Assembly (NCBI GenBank): GCA_022825135.1
Contig: JAJDYN010000038.1
Span: forward strand, 1-64,000
Origin: Gemmatimonadota bacterium
GTDB taxonomy: Bacteria; Gemmatimonadota; Gemmatimonadetes; Longimicrobiales; Gaopeijiaceae
DNA: 64,000 nucleotides
Reading direction: 5' to 3'
The translations under genes and the position numbers were made by a program. This document shows positions 17,194 to 27,864 of the stretch, piece by piece. Each line of letters starts with the position of its first letter. The first letter of the stretch is position 1. The notes under the pieces were generated by a model. That model saw only the letters and a program-made list of their open reading frames with translations. It ran no database searches and was not told where the DNA came from.

Positions 17194-18260
17194 CACAGGA
17201 CTCCCGATCTCATCAGGTCGTGGAGGTGCACGACGCCGCGCAGCCTGTCTTTTCCGTCCACCACGGGCAATGCCATGACCCCGTGCTGCTCCATCTCCCG
17301 GGCGGACGCCGAGGCCAGGGTTCCGAGGCGGGCCAGCCGGGGCTCGGGGCTCATGATGGCGCGGATCGGAATATGCAGAAAGTCCGCTTCGCGCTCCATG
17401 AGGCGCGTGAGATCGCCGGCGGTCACGACGCCCACGACGCGGTCCTGCCCGTCCACGATGGGCACGGTGCCGCGCATGTGCGCAAGCGGCACGATGCAGT
17501 CGCGCACGAGCGCGTCCTGGAGCAGCGACGGGTACCCCTCCCCCACCATCACCTCCTCGACCAGAAGCGTGAGCCTGCGTCCGAGAGCGCCCCCCGGGTG
17601 CAGGCGGGCGAAGTCCGCGGGCTCGAAGCCCCTCCGGCGCAGAAGAACGATCGCCAGCGCATCGCCCATCGCCATGGCGGCGGTGGTGGAGGTGGTGGGC
17701 GCCAGGTCCAGGGGGCAGGCCTCCCCGGCCACCGAACAGTCCAGGAGCGCGGTCGCATGCCGGGCCAGGGGCGAGCGCGGACTGCCGGTCATCAGCACGA
17801 TGGGCACTCCGAAGCGCAGCAGGTACGCGGCGAGTTCGGCGAGTTCCCCGGTGTCGCCGCTCTTCGAAACCAGGACCGCGACGTCCTCGCGCGAGACGAT
17901 GCCCAGGTCCCCGTGAAGCCCTTCGACCGGGTGGAGGAAGAAGGCGGAGGTGCCTGTGGAAGTGAGCGTGGCCGCGATCTTGCGCGCGACGATGCCGCTC
18001 TTGCCGATCCCCGAGACGATGACCCGGCCCGAAGCGGCCAGAACGACTTCGACCGCTTCGACGAAGGTCTGGTCGATGCGGTCGGCGAGATGGACGAGTG
18101 CGCCGCCCTCGGCGCGGAGCACCCGGGCCGCTTCGGCAATGACGGAGGCGTCCGCGCCGGCGTCTCTGCCGGGCAACGACGGCGCACGCGTACGGATCGC
18201 GTCCGCGTCAGCCTCTCCGGCCGCCCGTGTCTTCGGCGGGGACGTCATCGCTCCTTGCAT
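17193..18260 (-). CDS. kdsD: D-arabinose 5-phosphate isomerase
   Basis: A 355-residue KdsD/KpsF enzyme converting ribulose 5-phosphate to arabinose 5-phosphate, the first KDO step. A SIS domain at about 45-190 carries the sugar-phosphate loops SGIGKSGIVARKIAATL and SKSGDTGELAELAAYL; two CBS domains occupy about 215-350 (MSPEPRLARLGTLASASAREM). ATG at 18260 is used; ATG at 18248 has AAGGAG too close to it. The gene overlaps kdsC by 53 bp and abuts lptC. Confidence 0.95.
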   Translation of the reverse strand: MQGAMTSPPKTRAAGEADADAIRTRAPSLPGRDAGADASVIAEAARVLRAEGGALVHLADRIDQTFVEAVEVVLAASGRVIVSGIGKSGIVARKIAATLTSTGTSAFFLHPVEGLHGDLGIVSREDVAVLVSKSGDTGELAELAAYLLRFGVPIVLMTGSPRSPLARHATALLDCSVAGEACPLDLAPTTSTTAAMAMGDALAIVLLRRRGFEPADFARLHPGGALGRRLTLLVEEVMVGEGYPSLLQDALVRDCIVPLAHMRGTVPIVDGQDRVVGVVTAGDLTRLMEREADFLHIPIRAIMSPEPRLARLGTLASASAREMEQHGVMALPVVDGKDRLRGVVHLHDLMRSGVL

Positions 18261-18810
18261 CGCAATAGCCCTGGACCACGTTTTCCCATTCCCCCCGCGC
18301 CATCAGCAGGGCGCGCACGAATTCCCGAACCGCTCCCCTGCCCCCCTGCGCACGCGTCTGCCAGACCGCTTCCCGCACCAGCTCCGGAGTGGCGTTCCCG
18401 ACCGCCACCGGCAGTCCCACACGCCGAAAGACGGGAAGGTCGGGCAGGTCGTCGGCAAGCATGGCGACTTCGTCCCATGAAACCCCGTTGCGGGCCAGCA
18501 AGTTTCGTACCACGGGCATCTTCATCGCGCCGGGCACCTGATGACACTCCTCGATGCCGAGTTCACGGGCGCGCACCGTGGTCGCTGCCGAGACCCGGCC
18601 CGACACCAGCGCCACGGGCATCCCGGTTCCCACGAGGAGCTTGATGGCCAGGCCGTCCTGGATGTCGAAACGCTTGAGCTCCACGGGCGACCCGTCCGGC
18701 AGCTCGCCCATGTATACGCCGGAGTCGGTGAGCACCCCGTCCACGTCGAAGATGACGAGTCGGATCCGGCGCGCGGCCTCGTCGGGGAATCTCCCGTCCG
18801 GCCCGTTCAT
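18208..18810 (-). CDS. kdsC: KDO 8-phosphate phosphatase
   Basis: A 200-residue HAD-family phosphatase that releases KDO from KDO-8-P. The catalytic motif FDVDGVLTDSG places the nucleophile at Asp22 and the acid/base at Asp24; the second motif is VSGRVS and the metal-binding motif ADDLPDLPVF. It is the small capless KdsC type. It starts in a 4-bp overlap with kdsA and ends inside kdsD. Confidence 0.95.
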   Translation of the reverse strand: MNGPDGRFPDEAARRIRLVIFDVDGVLTDSGVYMGELPDGSPVELKRFDIQDGLAIKLLVGTGMPVALVSGRVSAATTVRARELGIEECHQVPGAMKMPVVRNLLARNGVSWDEVAMLADDLPDLPVFRRVGLPVAVGNATPELVREAVWQTRAQGGRGAVREFVRALLMARGEWENVVQGYCDARSDDVPAEDTGGRRG

Positions 18811-19589
18811 GGGAGCGCCCGCCGGATGGCGAGAACATCCTCCAGAAGCGGTGCAAGCGCCGTGAGCTCGAGCATGTTGGAGGAATCCGAAGGAGCCGTG
18901 GCGGGAGCCGGATGCACTTCGAGGAAGAGCCCGTCGCAACCGGCGGCGACGGCCGCGCGCACCAGGCATGCGATGAACTCGGGGTTCCCGCCCGTGCCTC
19001 CGGCGGCGTGTCCCTGGCGCTGGACGGAATGGGTGCCGTCGAACACCACCGGAGCGCCGCAAGCGCTTCGCACCCGGGCGAAGGAGCGCATGTCGACGAT
19101 CTGGTCGCCGTAGCCGAAGAAGGTGCCCCGCTCGGTCACGGCCACCTCCCCGGCCCCCGCGGCGCGCGCCTTGTGCACGGCGTGCGCCATCTGCTCCGGG
19201 GACATCCACTGCCCCTTCTTGATGTTGATCGCGGCGCCGGTGCGCCCGGCCGCGGTGAGCAGGTCCGTCTGCCGGCAGAGGAAGGCCGGGATCTGGACAA
19301 CATCCGCCACCTCGGCGGCGGGCCCCGCCTGTGCGGGCTCATGGATGTCGGTCAGCACCGGGAGGCCGCAGTGTGCCTTGACCCGCTCCAGCGCCCGCAG
19401 GCCCTCCTCAAGCCCCGGTCCCCTGGCCGAAGCCAGCTTCGAGCGGTTGGCCTTGTCGAACGAGGACTTGAAGAACACCGGAAGACCGTGGCGGGCGGAG
19501 AGTGACGCCAGGGCCTCCCCGACCGCGAGGTTCACGTCGTCGCCTTCGAGCACGCAGGGTCCGGCGATGAGGAAGAAGTTCTCAAACAC
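18807..19589 (-). CDS. kdsA: KDO 8-phosphate synthase
   Basis: A 260-residue aldolase condensing arabinose 5-phosphate with phosphoenolpyruvate. Hallmarks are IAGPCVLEG, FFKSSFDKANRSK, LTDIHEP and ITERGTFFGY-like ERGTFFGYGD, with the late segment GTHSVQRQG. The start is GTG at 19589, 12 bp after the pyrG stop. It is translationally coupled to kdsC. Whether it is of the metal-dependent type cannot be settled by eye. Confidence 0.95.
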   Translation of the reverse strand: MFENFFLIAGPCVLEGDDVNLAVGEALASLSARHGLPVFFKSSFDKANRSKLASARGPGLEEGLRALERVKAHCGLPVLTDIHEPAQAGPAAEVADVVQIPAFLCRQTDLLTAAGRTGAAINIKKGQWMSPEQMAHAVHKARAAGAGEVAVTERGTFFGYGDQIVDMRSFARVRSACGAPVVFDGTHSVQRQGHAAGGTGGNPEFIACLVRAAVAAGCDGLFLEVHPAPATAPSDSSNMLELTALAPLLEDVLAIRRALP

Positions 19590-19601
19590 CGCTGGCGTCC
19601 C

Positions 19602-22064
<2,463 letters not shown>

Positions 22065-22225
22065 TCATGCTTGAGGGACGGCCTCCACGTTCACGTCGGT
22101 TCCATCCGTTTTGCCGGACATCGCTCGTTCAGCGTCCGGCCCCTCCGCCAACAGGAAGCAAGATAGCGCGCGGCGCGGGATAACTCCAGAAGAGGAGCGC
22201 GAGCGGATCGGCCTGCCGATGCCAT

Positions 22226-22244
22226 GATGACATCTAGTGTCATC
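22226..22244. promoter_or_regulatory. Inverted repeat GATGACA-TCTAG-TGTCATC
   Basis: Perfect 7-bp arms around 5 bp. It lies about 170 bp upstream of kdsB and 46 bp beyond the 3' end of the propeller gene. Operator-like symmetry; no regulator can be named. Confidence 0.35.
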
Positions 22245-22266
22245 TACTGACGAGTTAGTCCCGGGT

Positions 22267-22282
22267 CCCCGATTTCTCGGGG
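22267..22282 (-). terminator. Hairpin after the propeller lipoprotein gene
   Basis: CCCCGA-4 nt-TCGGGG, starting 7 bp after the stop codon at 22290. The stem is GC-rich and the loop is ideal, but there is no U-tract, so termination is only suggested. Confidence 0.35.
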
Positions 22283-22289
22283 TCGCGAA

Positions 22290-23510
22290 TCAGGTTTCAG
22301 AGGCGACCAGGCGATAGGCCTGGATGGAGGGCACGTCCATCTCGTCGTGGAAGAGCACGTAGATCCTGCCGTCCCTCACGTGCTGCAACAGATGCTCTGC
22401 CGGAAGAAGGATGGACCCCATGTGCGTGCCGTCGGGCGCAAACGCGGCCCATTCCCACATTGCGGTCTCTCCGGGTGCGCGGATCCCCGCCCAGATCCGC
22501 TCTTCGTCATCGGTCACGAGTCCGACGAGAGCCGGCCAGGTGTAGGGGGCGCCCGACCGGAGCATGCCCGCCATCGGCTCGGTCATGTCTTCGCTCGCGG
22601 TACGCAGCTCCCCCGCCGTCACGGGGATCGGGGTTGTCGGATAGGAGAAGGCGTGAGCCGTGGCTCCCTCGAAATCGAGAACCGTGATGTCGAGCGCTCC
22701 CGAGTTGGCATGCGCGATTCGGCTCCCGCCGAGAGCCTGGACGAACGACTCACGGCCGAATGGATGCTCTCCCACGCTCAGGTACCCTTCCCCCCGCATG
22801 ACCAGGCGCTCGCTGTCGGCGATGATCGCGAGCGTGTCGGCGATCGTCTCGGCGGACTCGTCGAACGCGAGGATCACTTGCGTCCGGCCCTGGTCGGCGG
22901 CCTCGCCCTCACCGGCGGTGTAAGGTGCCCGATCCAGCGCGAAGTAGCGCCCCGGCTCCGGGACACTCCACAGGTGGGATACAACGTCCCGTTCCCGATT
23001 CGGCGGAGGCCGGGTCGCGAGGAGCTCCAGATTGACCGGATCGAAGAGCGTAATCCGCCCCAGCGAAGAGTCGTATACAAGCAGGGTGTCGCCCGGAAGG
23101 ATCTGCACCTCCTTCGCAATGAACTCGCCGGGACCCTCCCCTTCCCGCCCCACAGTCTGCAGGTATGCGAGATCCGGGGTCAGCACGGTGATGCCGCCCG
23201 CCGGCCGGTCGACCAGAAAGACGCGGCCTCTGGAGTCCGCGTCCACGTCGTAAACGGAGGTCAGATACAGGTCGGGCCGGGTGGTAGCCTCCAGCGTGGC
23301 CTCCCACCACGATTCCGACGTGGCCCATGGGCGCGAGCCGGTCACGGCCGGTGTATCTCCCGTTCCGCCCCGATCGGGTGAATCGCCGGCGCATCCGGCC
23401 AGTGCCACGGTGGCCAGCAGGCCGACGGTCAGCCGGTGCGCGGGCCGCCGGCCGTGAGCGCGTTTGGGATAGGGCAAGCTGCCGGAGGAGCCGGGTGGGA
23501 GCGTAGTCAT
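22290..23510 (-). CDS. Six-bladed beta-propeller lipoprotein
   Basis: A 406-residue lipoprotein (lipobox VALAGC, Cys at about 40). The body has NHL/6-bladed-propeller features: DVDADSRGRVFLVDRPAGGITVL, LQTVGREGEGPGEF (a strong signature of this group) and LLVYDSSLGRITLFD. Start ATG at 23510 follows GAGGGAA. Such proteins are abundant in some soil and marine phyla; their ligands are unknown to me. It is divergent from the large Asp-box protein, and the two may share regulation. Confidence 0.8.
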   Translation of the reverse strand: MTTLPPGSSGSLPYPKRAHGRRPAHRLTVGLLATVALAGCAGDSPDRGGTGDTPAVTGSRPWATSESWWEATLEATTRPDLYLTSVYDVDADSRGRVFLVDRPAGGITVLTPDLAYLQTVGREGEGPGEFIAKEVQILPGDTLLVYDSSLGRITLFDPVNLELLATRPPPNRERDVVSHLWSVPEPGRYFALDRAPYTAGEGEAADQGRTQVILAFDESAETIADTLAIIADSERLVMRGEGYLSVGEHPFGRESFVQALGGSRIAHANSGALDITVLDFEGATAHAFSYPTTPIPVTAGELRTASEDMTEPMAGMLRSGAPYTWPALVGLVTDDEERIWAGIRAPGETAMWEWAAFAPDGTHMGSILLPAEHLLQHVRDGRIYVLFHDEMDVPSIQAYRLVASET

Positions 23511-23541
23511 GGTTCCCTCGCTTGAATGGCGTTCCGAGGTT

Positions 23542-23575
23542 TCTGCGTGCTGCCACAAGTTGAACACCACGCAGA
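23542..23575. promoter_or_regulatory. Inverted repeat upstream of the propeller gene
   Basis: TCTGCGTG at 23542-23549 pairs with CACGCAGA at 23568-23575 (8/8) across 18 bp. It lies 32-65 bp upstream of the propeller start, in its likely 5' leader or promoter. Confidence 0.35.
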
Positions 23576-23598
23576 GGGGAAGAGTTTGCGCCTTTGTT

Positions 23599-23612
23599 GT
23601 TGAAAAATCAAC
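23599..23612. promoter_or_regulatory. Inverted repeat GTTGA-AAAA-TCAAC
   Basis: Small A-rich palindrome between the two divergent genes, about 90-100 bp from each start; could be an operator. Confidence 0.3.
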
Positions 23613-23638
23613 GTGCGGCTATCGCCCACCCGGGGAGA

Positions 23639-23666
23639 TTGCCCGATGCGGCCCCCGACCTACCTT
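23639..23666 (+). promoter_or_regulatory. Candidate promoter for the Asp-box protein
   Basis: TTGCCC at 23639-23644, a 16-bp spacer, then TACCTT at 23661-23666, followed by TG. The -10 reads TACCTTTG, close to the TAnnTTTG element known in Bacteroidota. The start codon is 38 bp downstream. Confidence 0.4.
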
Positions 23667-23703
23667 TGTGGCGTCCCTTCGGTAGCCCTCCGCGGAGTAT
23701 TCC

Positions 23704-26700
23704 ATGACTGTCAGCCACCCCATGCGGGCGTTCGCCCGCGCGTTCATCCCCTCTCTTCTCGCAACCGGCGTCGCGGCCGGCGGGCTCGCTGCCCAGCTGA
23801 CCGCTCCCGGCGAGCTTCCGGCCGACTTCTTCGCCGACGCCGACTTCCGCCACGTGGGCCCGGTGGGCAACCGGGTGAGCGCGGTGGTGGGTGAACCCGG
23901 CAACCGCAACGTCTACTACCTCGGGGCCGCGTCGGGGGGCGTCTTCAAGAGCGAGGACGGCGGGCACACCTGGAGCCCCGTCTTCGACGACCAGCCCGCG
24001 CAGTCGATCGGCGCGCTGGCGATCGCGCCCTCCGACGCCAACGTGGTGTGGGCGGGGACGGGCGAGTCGTTCATCCGCTCCAACGTCTCGATCGGCAACG
24101 GCGTGTACCGCTCCACCGACGCCGGCCGCACCTGGCGGCACATGGGGCTCGACGAGACGGGAAGGATCGGGCGCATCGTCATCCATCCCGACGACCCGGA
24201 CATCGTGTACGTCGCAGCGGCCGGCCACCTCTACGGCCCCCAGCAGGAGCGGGGGCTGTTCCGCACCACCGACGGCGGGGAGAACTGGGAGCGGGTGCTC
24301 TTTTCCGGCGAGAACTCCGGCGCGATCGACGTGGTGATGGATCCCACCAACCCGCGCATCCTCTTCGCCGCCACCTGGCAGATGCAGATCTGGACCTGGG
24401 GACGCGAGAGCGGAGGCCCGGAGAGCGGGCTCTGGACCAGCCGCGACGGGGGCGACAGCTGGACCCGGCTCGAGGGCGCGGGACTGCCCCGCGGCACCAT
24501 GGGCCGGATCGGCCTCGCCATGACCGCGGCGGACCCGGATCGGGTCTACGCGCTCATCGAAACCAACTCCAACCGGGAGTACGAGGAGCTGGAGGAGCAC
24601 GAGGGCACGCTGTGGCGGTCCGACGACGGAGGGCGCTCCTGGACGATGGTCAACGCCGATCACGCGCTGGCGCAGCGGCCCCTTTACTACTCGCGCATGG
24701 CGGTCGCGCCCGACGACCCCGACGAGGTGCACTTCATGTCCACGCTGCACACGCGCTCGCTCGACGGAGGCGTGTCCTTCGAGGTCATCTCCGGAGGCGA
24801 CAACCACGACATGTGGATCGACCCGCTCGACCCCGCGCGCATGATCATCGGCAACGACCAGGGGGTGCGCATCGCCACCAACCGGGGGCGCAACTGGTAC
24901 CGGCCGCTCCTGCCCATCGCCCAGATGTACCATGTCCACACCGACACCCGGGTCCCCTACAACCTGTACGGCAACCGCCAGGACGGGCCCTCGACCGGCG
25001 GGCCCTCCAACACCCTCACCGGGGGCGCGATCCCTGTGGGGGCGTGGCGTTCGGTGGGCGGCTGCGAGGTCGGATTCGCCATCCCCGACACCGTCACCAA
25101 CGACGTCATCTGGTCGGGGTGCTACGAGGGCATCCTCGAGCGTCACCAGCTCTCCACGGGGATCACCCGGACGGTGAGCGTGTGGCCCGACAACCCCGAG
25201 GGCTGGGCGGCCGCGGACGTGCGCTACCGCTTCCAGTGGACCTTTCCCGTGCACATCTCGCCGCACGACAACAACGTGGTCTACGCAGGCAGCCAGCACG
25301 TCCACCGAACCACCGACGGCGGGCACAGCTGGAGCGTGATCAGCCCCGATCTCACACGCGCCGACACCACCCGCATGCAGAAGACGGGCGGGCTCACCAC
25401 CGAGGACGTGAGCCCCACCTACGCCTCGGTGCTCTTCGCGCTCGCCGAATCCCCCATCGAGCCCGGCACCATCTGGACGGGATCGAACGATGGTCTCGTG
25501 CACGTGACGCGCGACGGCGGCGAGAGCTGGGTCGAGGTGGCCCGCAACATATCCGGGCTCCCCGAGTGGGGCACGGTGAGCAACATCGAACCCTCCCGCT
25601 ACAGCCCCGCGGCGGCGTACATCACCGTCGACTTCCACCAGTTGGGCGGCACCGATCCGTTCGTCTACAAGACGGAGGACTACGGGGCGTCCTGGCGCTC
25701 GCTCGCCGGCGACATCCCGCGCAGCGTGTTCAGCTACGCCCACGTCGTACGCGAGGACCCGGTGCGTCCCGGGCTCCTCTACCTCGGAACCGAGAACTCG
25801 CTCTTCGTCTCCTTCGACGACGGGGTGACCTGGAGCTCGCTGCAGGGCGATCTGCCGCATGCGCCCGTGCACTGGCTGGAGATCCAGCCGCACTTCAACG
25901 ACCTGGTGGTCGGCACCTATGGGCGGGGATTCTGGATCCTGGACGACATCACGCCGCTGCAGCAGCTGAGCGCGGAGGCGGTTGCGGACGGCGTACATCT
26001 GTTCGCGCCGCGTCCGGCGTACCGTTTCCTGCCCCGGGAAGCCCGCAACGCCCAGCCGGACGATCCGGCCGCCGGGGAGAATCCCGATTACGGGGCCTCG
26101 ATCAACTTCCACCTTGGCGAGAATCTGGCCGGACCCGTCACCATCGAGGTGGAGACGATGGATGGAGCACCGGTCCGCACCCTCTCCGGCAACTTCGGCG
26201 CCGGAATGAACCGGGTGATGTGGGACCTGCGCTACACGGCCTCGACGACCCCGCGACTGCGCACGCCGCCGCTCGAGCACGCGCATCGCGGCGTGGGCCA
26301 GGAGGGGTGGCGGCCTCCGCCGGACGGTGGTCCGGTTCGGCCCCTCGCCATCCCCGGGCGCTACCGGGTGCGGCTCACCGCGGGCGCCGAGGAGCGCATC
26401 GCCGAGCTCGAGATCCTGCAGGATCCGGCCTCCCCGGCGTCCGCCGAAGACATGCGCGCACAGCTGGCCCTTCAGCTCGAACTGCGCGAAATGAGCGATT
26501 CAACGGCTGAGCTCATCAACCGCATCGAATGGACCCGCCGGGGGTTGGCGGACCTGGAGGAACGGGTGCGTGGAAACCCGCTCTACGCCGAGATCGCGGA
26601 AGTGGGAGAGGAGCTCGCGCTGGCGCTCATCGAGCTCGAAATGGAGCTCTTCGACCTGAGGCTCACGGGCGGGTCGGCCCGGCAGGACACCATCCGCTGG

Positions 26701-26910
26701 CCCAGGCGGCTATGGGCGAAGATCGCTAGCCTCGCGGGGTATTCCGCGGGCTCGGACGATCCGCCGACGGAGTCGATGAGCGAGGTCGGAGGGATCTACC
26801 GGGTCCAGCTGGAGGAGTACCTGAGACGCTGGGCGGAGTTGGCCTCGGACGACATCACCGACTTCAACCGCCTTCTGGCGGAACGGGGGCTGCCGCCGAT
26901 CATCTCGTAG
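23704..26910 (+). CDS. Secreted sortilin/BNR-type Asp-box protein
   Basis: A 1,068-residue exported protein (signal peptide ending near GGLAAQ). At least nine Asp-box-like motifs are visible, for example SEDGGHTW, STDAGRTW, TTDGGENW, SRDGGDSW, SDDGGRSW, TTDGGHSW and TRDGGESW. These mark two seven- to ten-bladed propellers of the sortilin/VPS10-like or exo-xyloglucanase-like type. Near residue 770 there is a switch to a beta-sandwich-like region (VTIEVETMDGAPVRTLSGNFGAGMNRVMWDLRY). Start ATG at 23704 has GGAG 6 nt upstream. Annotated relatives are called glycosyl hydrolases, but catalytic residues cannot be assigned here. Confidence 0.85.
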   Translation: MTVSHPMRAFARAFIPSLLATGVAAGGLAAQLTAPGELPADFFADADFRHVGPVGNRVSAVVGEPGNRNVYYLGAASGGVFKSEDGGHTWSPVFDDQPAQSIGALAIAPSDANVVWAGTGESFIRSNVSIGNGVYRSTDAGRTWRHMGLDETGRIGRIVIHPDDPDIVYVAAAGHLYGPQQERGLFRTTDGGENWERVLFSGENSGAIDVVMDPTNPRILFAATWQMQIWTWGRESGGPESGLWTSRDGGDSWTRLEGAGLPRGTMGRIGLAMTAADPDRVYALIETNSNREYEELEEHEGTLWRSDDGGRSWTMVNADHALAQRPLYYSRMAVAPDDPDEVHFMSTLHTRSLDGGVSFEVISGGDNHDMWIDPLDPARMIIGNDQGVRIATNRGRNWYRPLLPIAQMYHVHTDTRVPYNLYGNRQDGPSTGGPSNTLTGGAIPVGAWRSVGGCEVGFAIPDTVTNDVIWSGCYEGILERHQLSTGITRTVSVWPDNPEGWAAADVRYRFQWTFPVHISPHDNNVVYAGSQHVHRTTDGGHSWSVISPDLTRADTTRMQKTGGLTTEDVSPTYASVLFALAESPIEPGTIWTGSNDGLVHVTRDGGESWVEVARNISGLPEWGTVSNIEPSRYSPAAAYITVDFHQLGGTDPFVYKTEDYGASWRSLAGDIPRSVFSYAHVVREDPVRPGLLYLGTENSLFVSFDDGVTWSSLQGDLPHAPVHWLEIQPHFNDLVVGTYGRGFWILDDITPLQQLSAEAVADGVHLFAPRPAYRFLPREARNAQPDDPAAGENPDYGASINFHLGENLAGPVTIEVETMDGAPVRTLSGNFGAGMNRVMWDLRYTASTTPRLRTPPLEHAHRGVGQEGWRPPPDGGPVRPLAIPGRYRVRLTAGAEERIAELEILQDPASPASAEDMRAQLALQLELREMSDSTAELINRIEWTRRGLADLEERVRGNPLYAEIAEVGEELALALIELEMELFDLRLTGGSARQDTIRWPRRLWAKIASLAGYSAGSDDPPTESMSEVGGIYRVQLEEYLRRWAELASDDITDFNRLLAERGLPPIIS

Positions 26911-26987
26911 AGCAACGCGCACCGACGGGAGGGCGGAGGGCGAGGTCGACGGGTGAGAAGTGCGTGGCCTCTTCATCGCGGGTTACG

Positions 26988-27073
26988 CCTCTGCACAACC
27001 CCTCCGCACAGTGTTGCATTTTTGGAAAAGCAACAATTTGTTGCATCCGCGCATATGCAACACGCTGCAGAGG
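26988..27073. repeat. Nested inverted-repeat cluster between convergent genes
   Basis: An 86-bp structure. Outer arms CCTCTGCA (26988-26995) and TGCAGAGG (27066-27073) match 8/8. Inside, GTGTTGCAT (27011-27019) pairs 9/9 with ATGCAACAC (27055-27063). At the centre GCAACAA-T-TTGTTGC (27030-27044) is a perfect palindrome. Four TGTTGC half-sites thus alternate in orientation, and alternative pairings are possible. Position between two gene 3' ends allows a bidirectional terminator or a small mobile element. Confidence 0.5.
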
Positions 27074-27092
27074 GCCCCATGGACAGTAGTAG

Positions 27093-27674
27093 CTATAGCG
27101 GGAGGCGCAGGAAGTGCTCGAGCAGCCGCGGGCCCGCGTCGGAGAAGTAGGACTCCGGATGGAACTGTACCCCCCAGACGGGCATCGTCCGATGGCGCAT
27201 GGCCTGGATTTCGTCCTCCTCGCCGGGAAGATCGGTCCAGGCCACCGGCTCGAGTTCGCGCGGGAGCGCCGCCGGGTCCGTGACGAGGGAGTGATAGCGG
27301 GCCACGGTCATCGGCGAGGAAAGCCCCTGGAAGACCCCGAGGCCGTTGTGGCGGATGGGTGCGGTCTTGCCATGCATGACGCGCCGGGCCCGGACGGTCG
27401 CGCCCCCGAACGCTTCCCCGATGGCCTGGTGTCCCAGGCAGACCCCCAGAATCGGTGTGCCCGGACCCAGGGCCCGCACCAGTTCAGTGCTGATGCCCGC
27501 TTCCCCCGGCGTGCAGGGTCCGGGAGAGATGACGATGCGTTCGGGAGCCTGCCGCTCGATCTCCTCGACGGTGCGCTCGTCGTTGCGCACCACCTCGGTC
27601 CGGGCGCCCAGGGCCTCCAGCATCTGGACCAGGTTCCAGGTGAACGAGTCGTAGTTGTCGAGAACCAGGATCAT
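27093..27674 (-). CDS. trpG: Anthranilate / aminodeoxychorismate synthase glutaminase subunit
   Basis: A 193-residue class I glutamine amidotransferase supplying ammonia to TrpE or PabB. The pattern is MILVLDNYDSFTWNLVQ at the N terminus, the oxyanion segment ISPGPCTPGEAG, the nucleophile elbow GVCLGHQAIGEAFGG and the His/Glu pair GVQFHPES. No trpE, pabB or other trp gene is adjacent, so TrpG and PabA cannot be told apart; a shared subunit is common. No clear ribosome-binding site precedes the ATG. Confidence 0.9.
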   Translation of the reverse strand: MILVLDNYDSFTWNLVQMLEALGARTEVVRNDERTVEEIERQAPERIVISPGPCTPGEAGISTELVRALGPGTPILGVCLGHQAIGEAFGGATVRARRVMHGKTAPIRHNGLGVFQGLSSPMTVARYHSLVTDPAALPRELEPVAWTDLPGEEDEIQAMRHRTMPVWGVQFHPESYFSDAGPRLLEHFLRLPL

Positions 27675-27864
27675 CGCGCGCGGAGGTTTGGTAGGATGAA
27701 GTCGGGTGGCGGGGCGCATGCCCGCGATGCACGGCTCGTGTCCCGAGGTGCTTCCGGCTGCGGGGGCGGTGCGGGTGCCGGGAATGTGCCGCCCCCGAGC
27801 ACATTCGCCAAGCCCCGTCCCCTCGCCCCGGGATAACGTAGAATCCAGCCGGAGTGTCGCGCCG

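Noticed and set aside
24048-26510. 820-codon open frame inside the Asp-box gene, same strand
   Set aside because: Its translation is an Arg/His/Pro-rich shadow in another phase; the 23704 frame has signal peptide and repeated Asp-box motifs.
27835-27840. TACGTT on the minus strand as a trpG -10
   Set aside because: The sequence 17 bp upstream (GGCGCG) has no -35 character and the leader would be about 160 nt.
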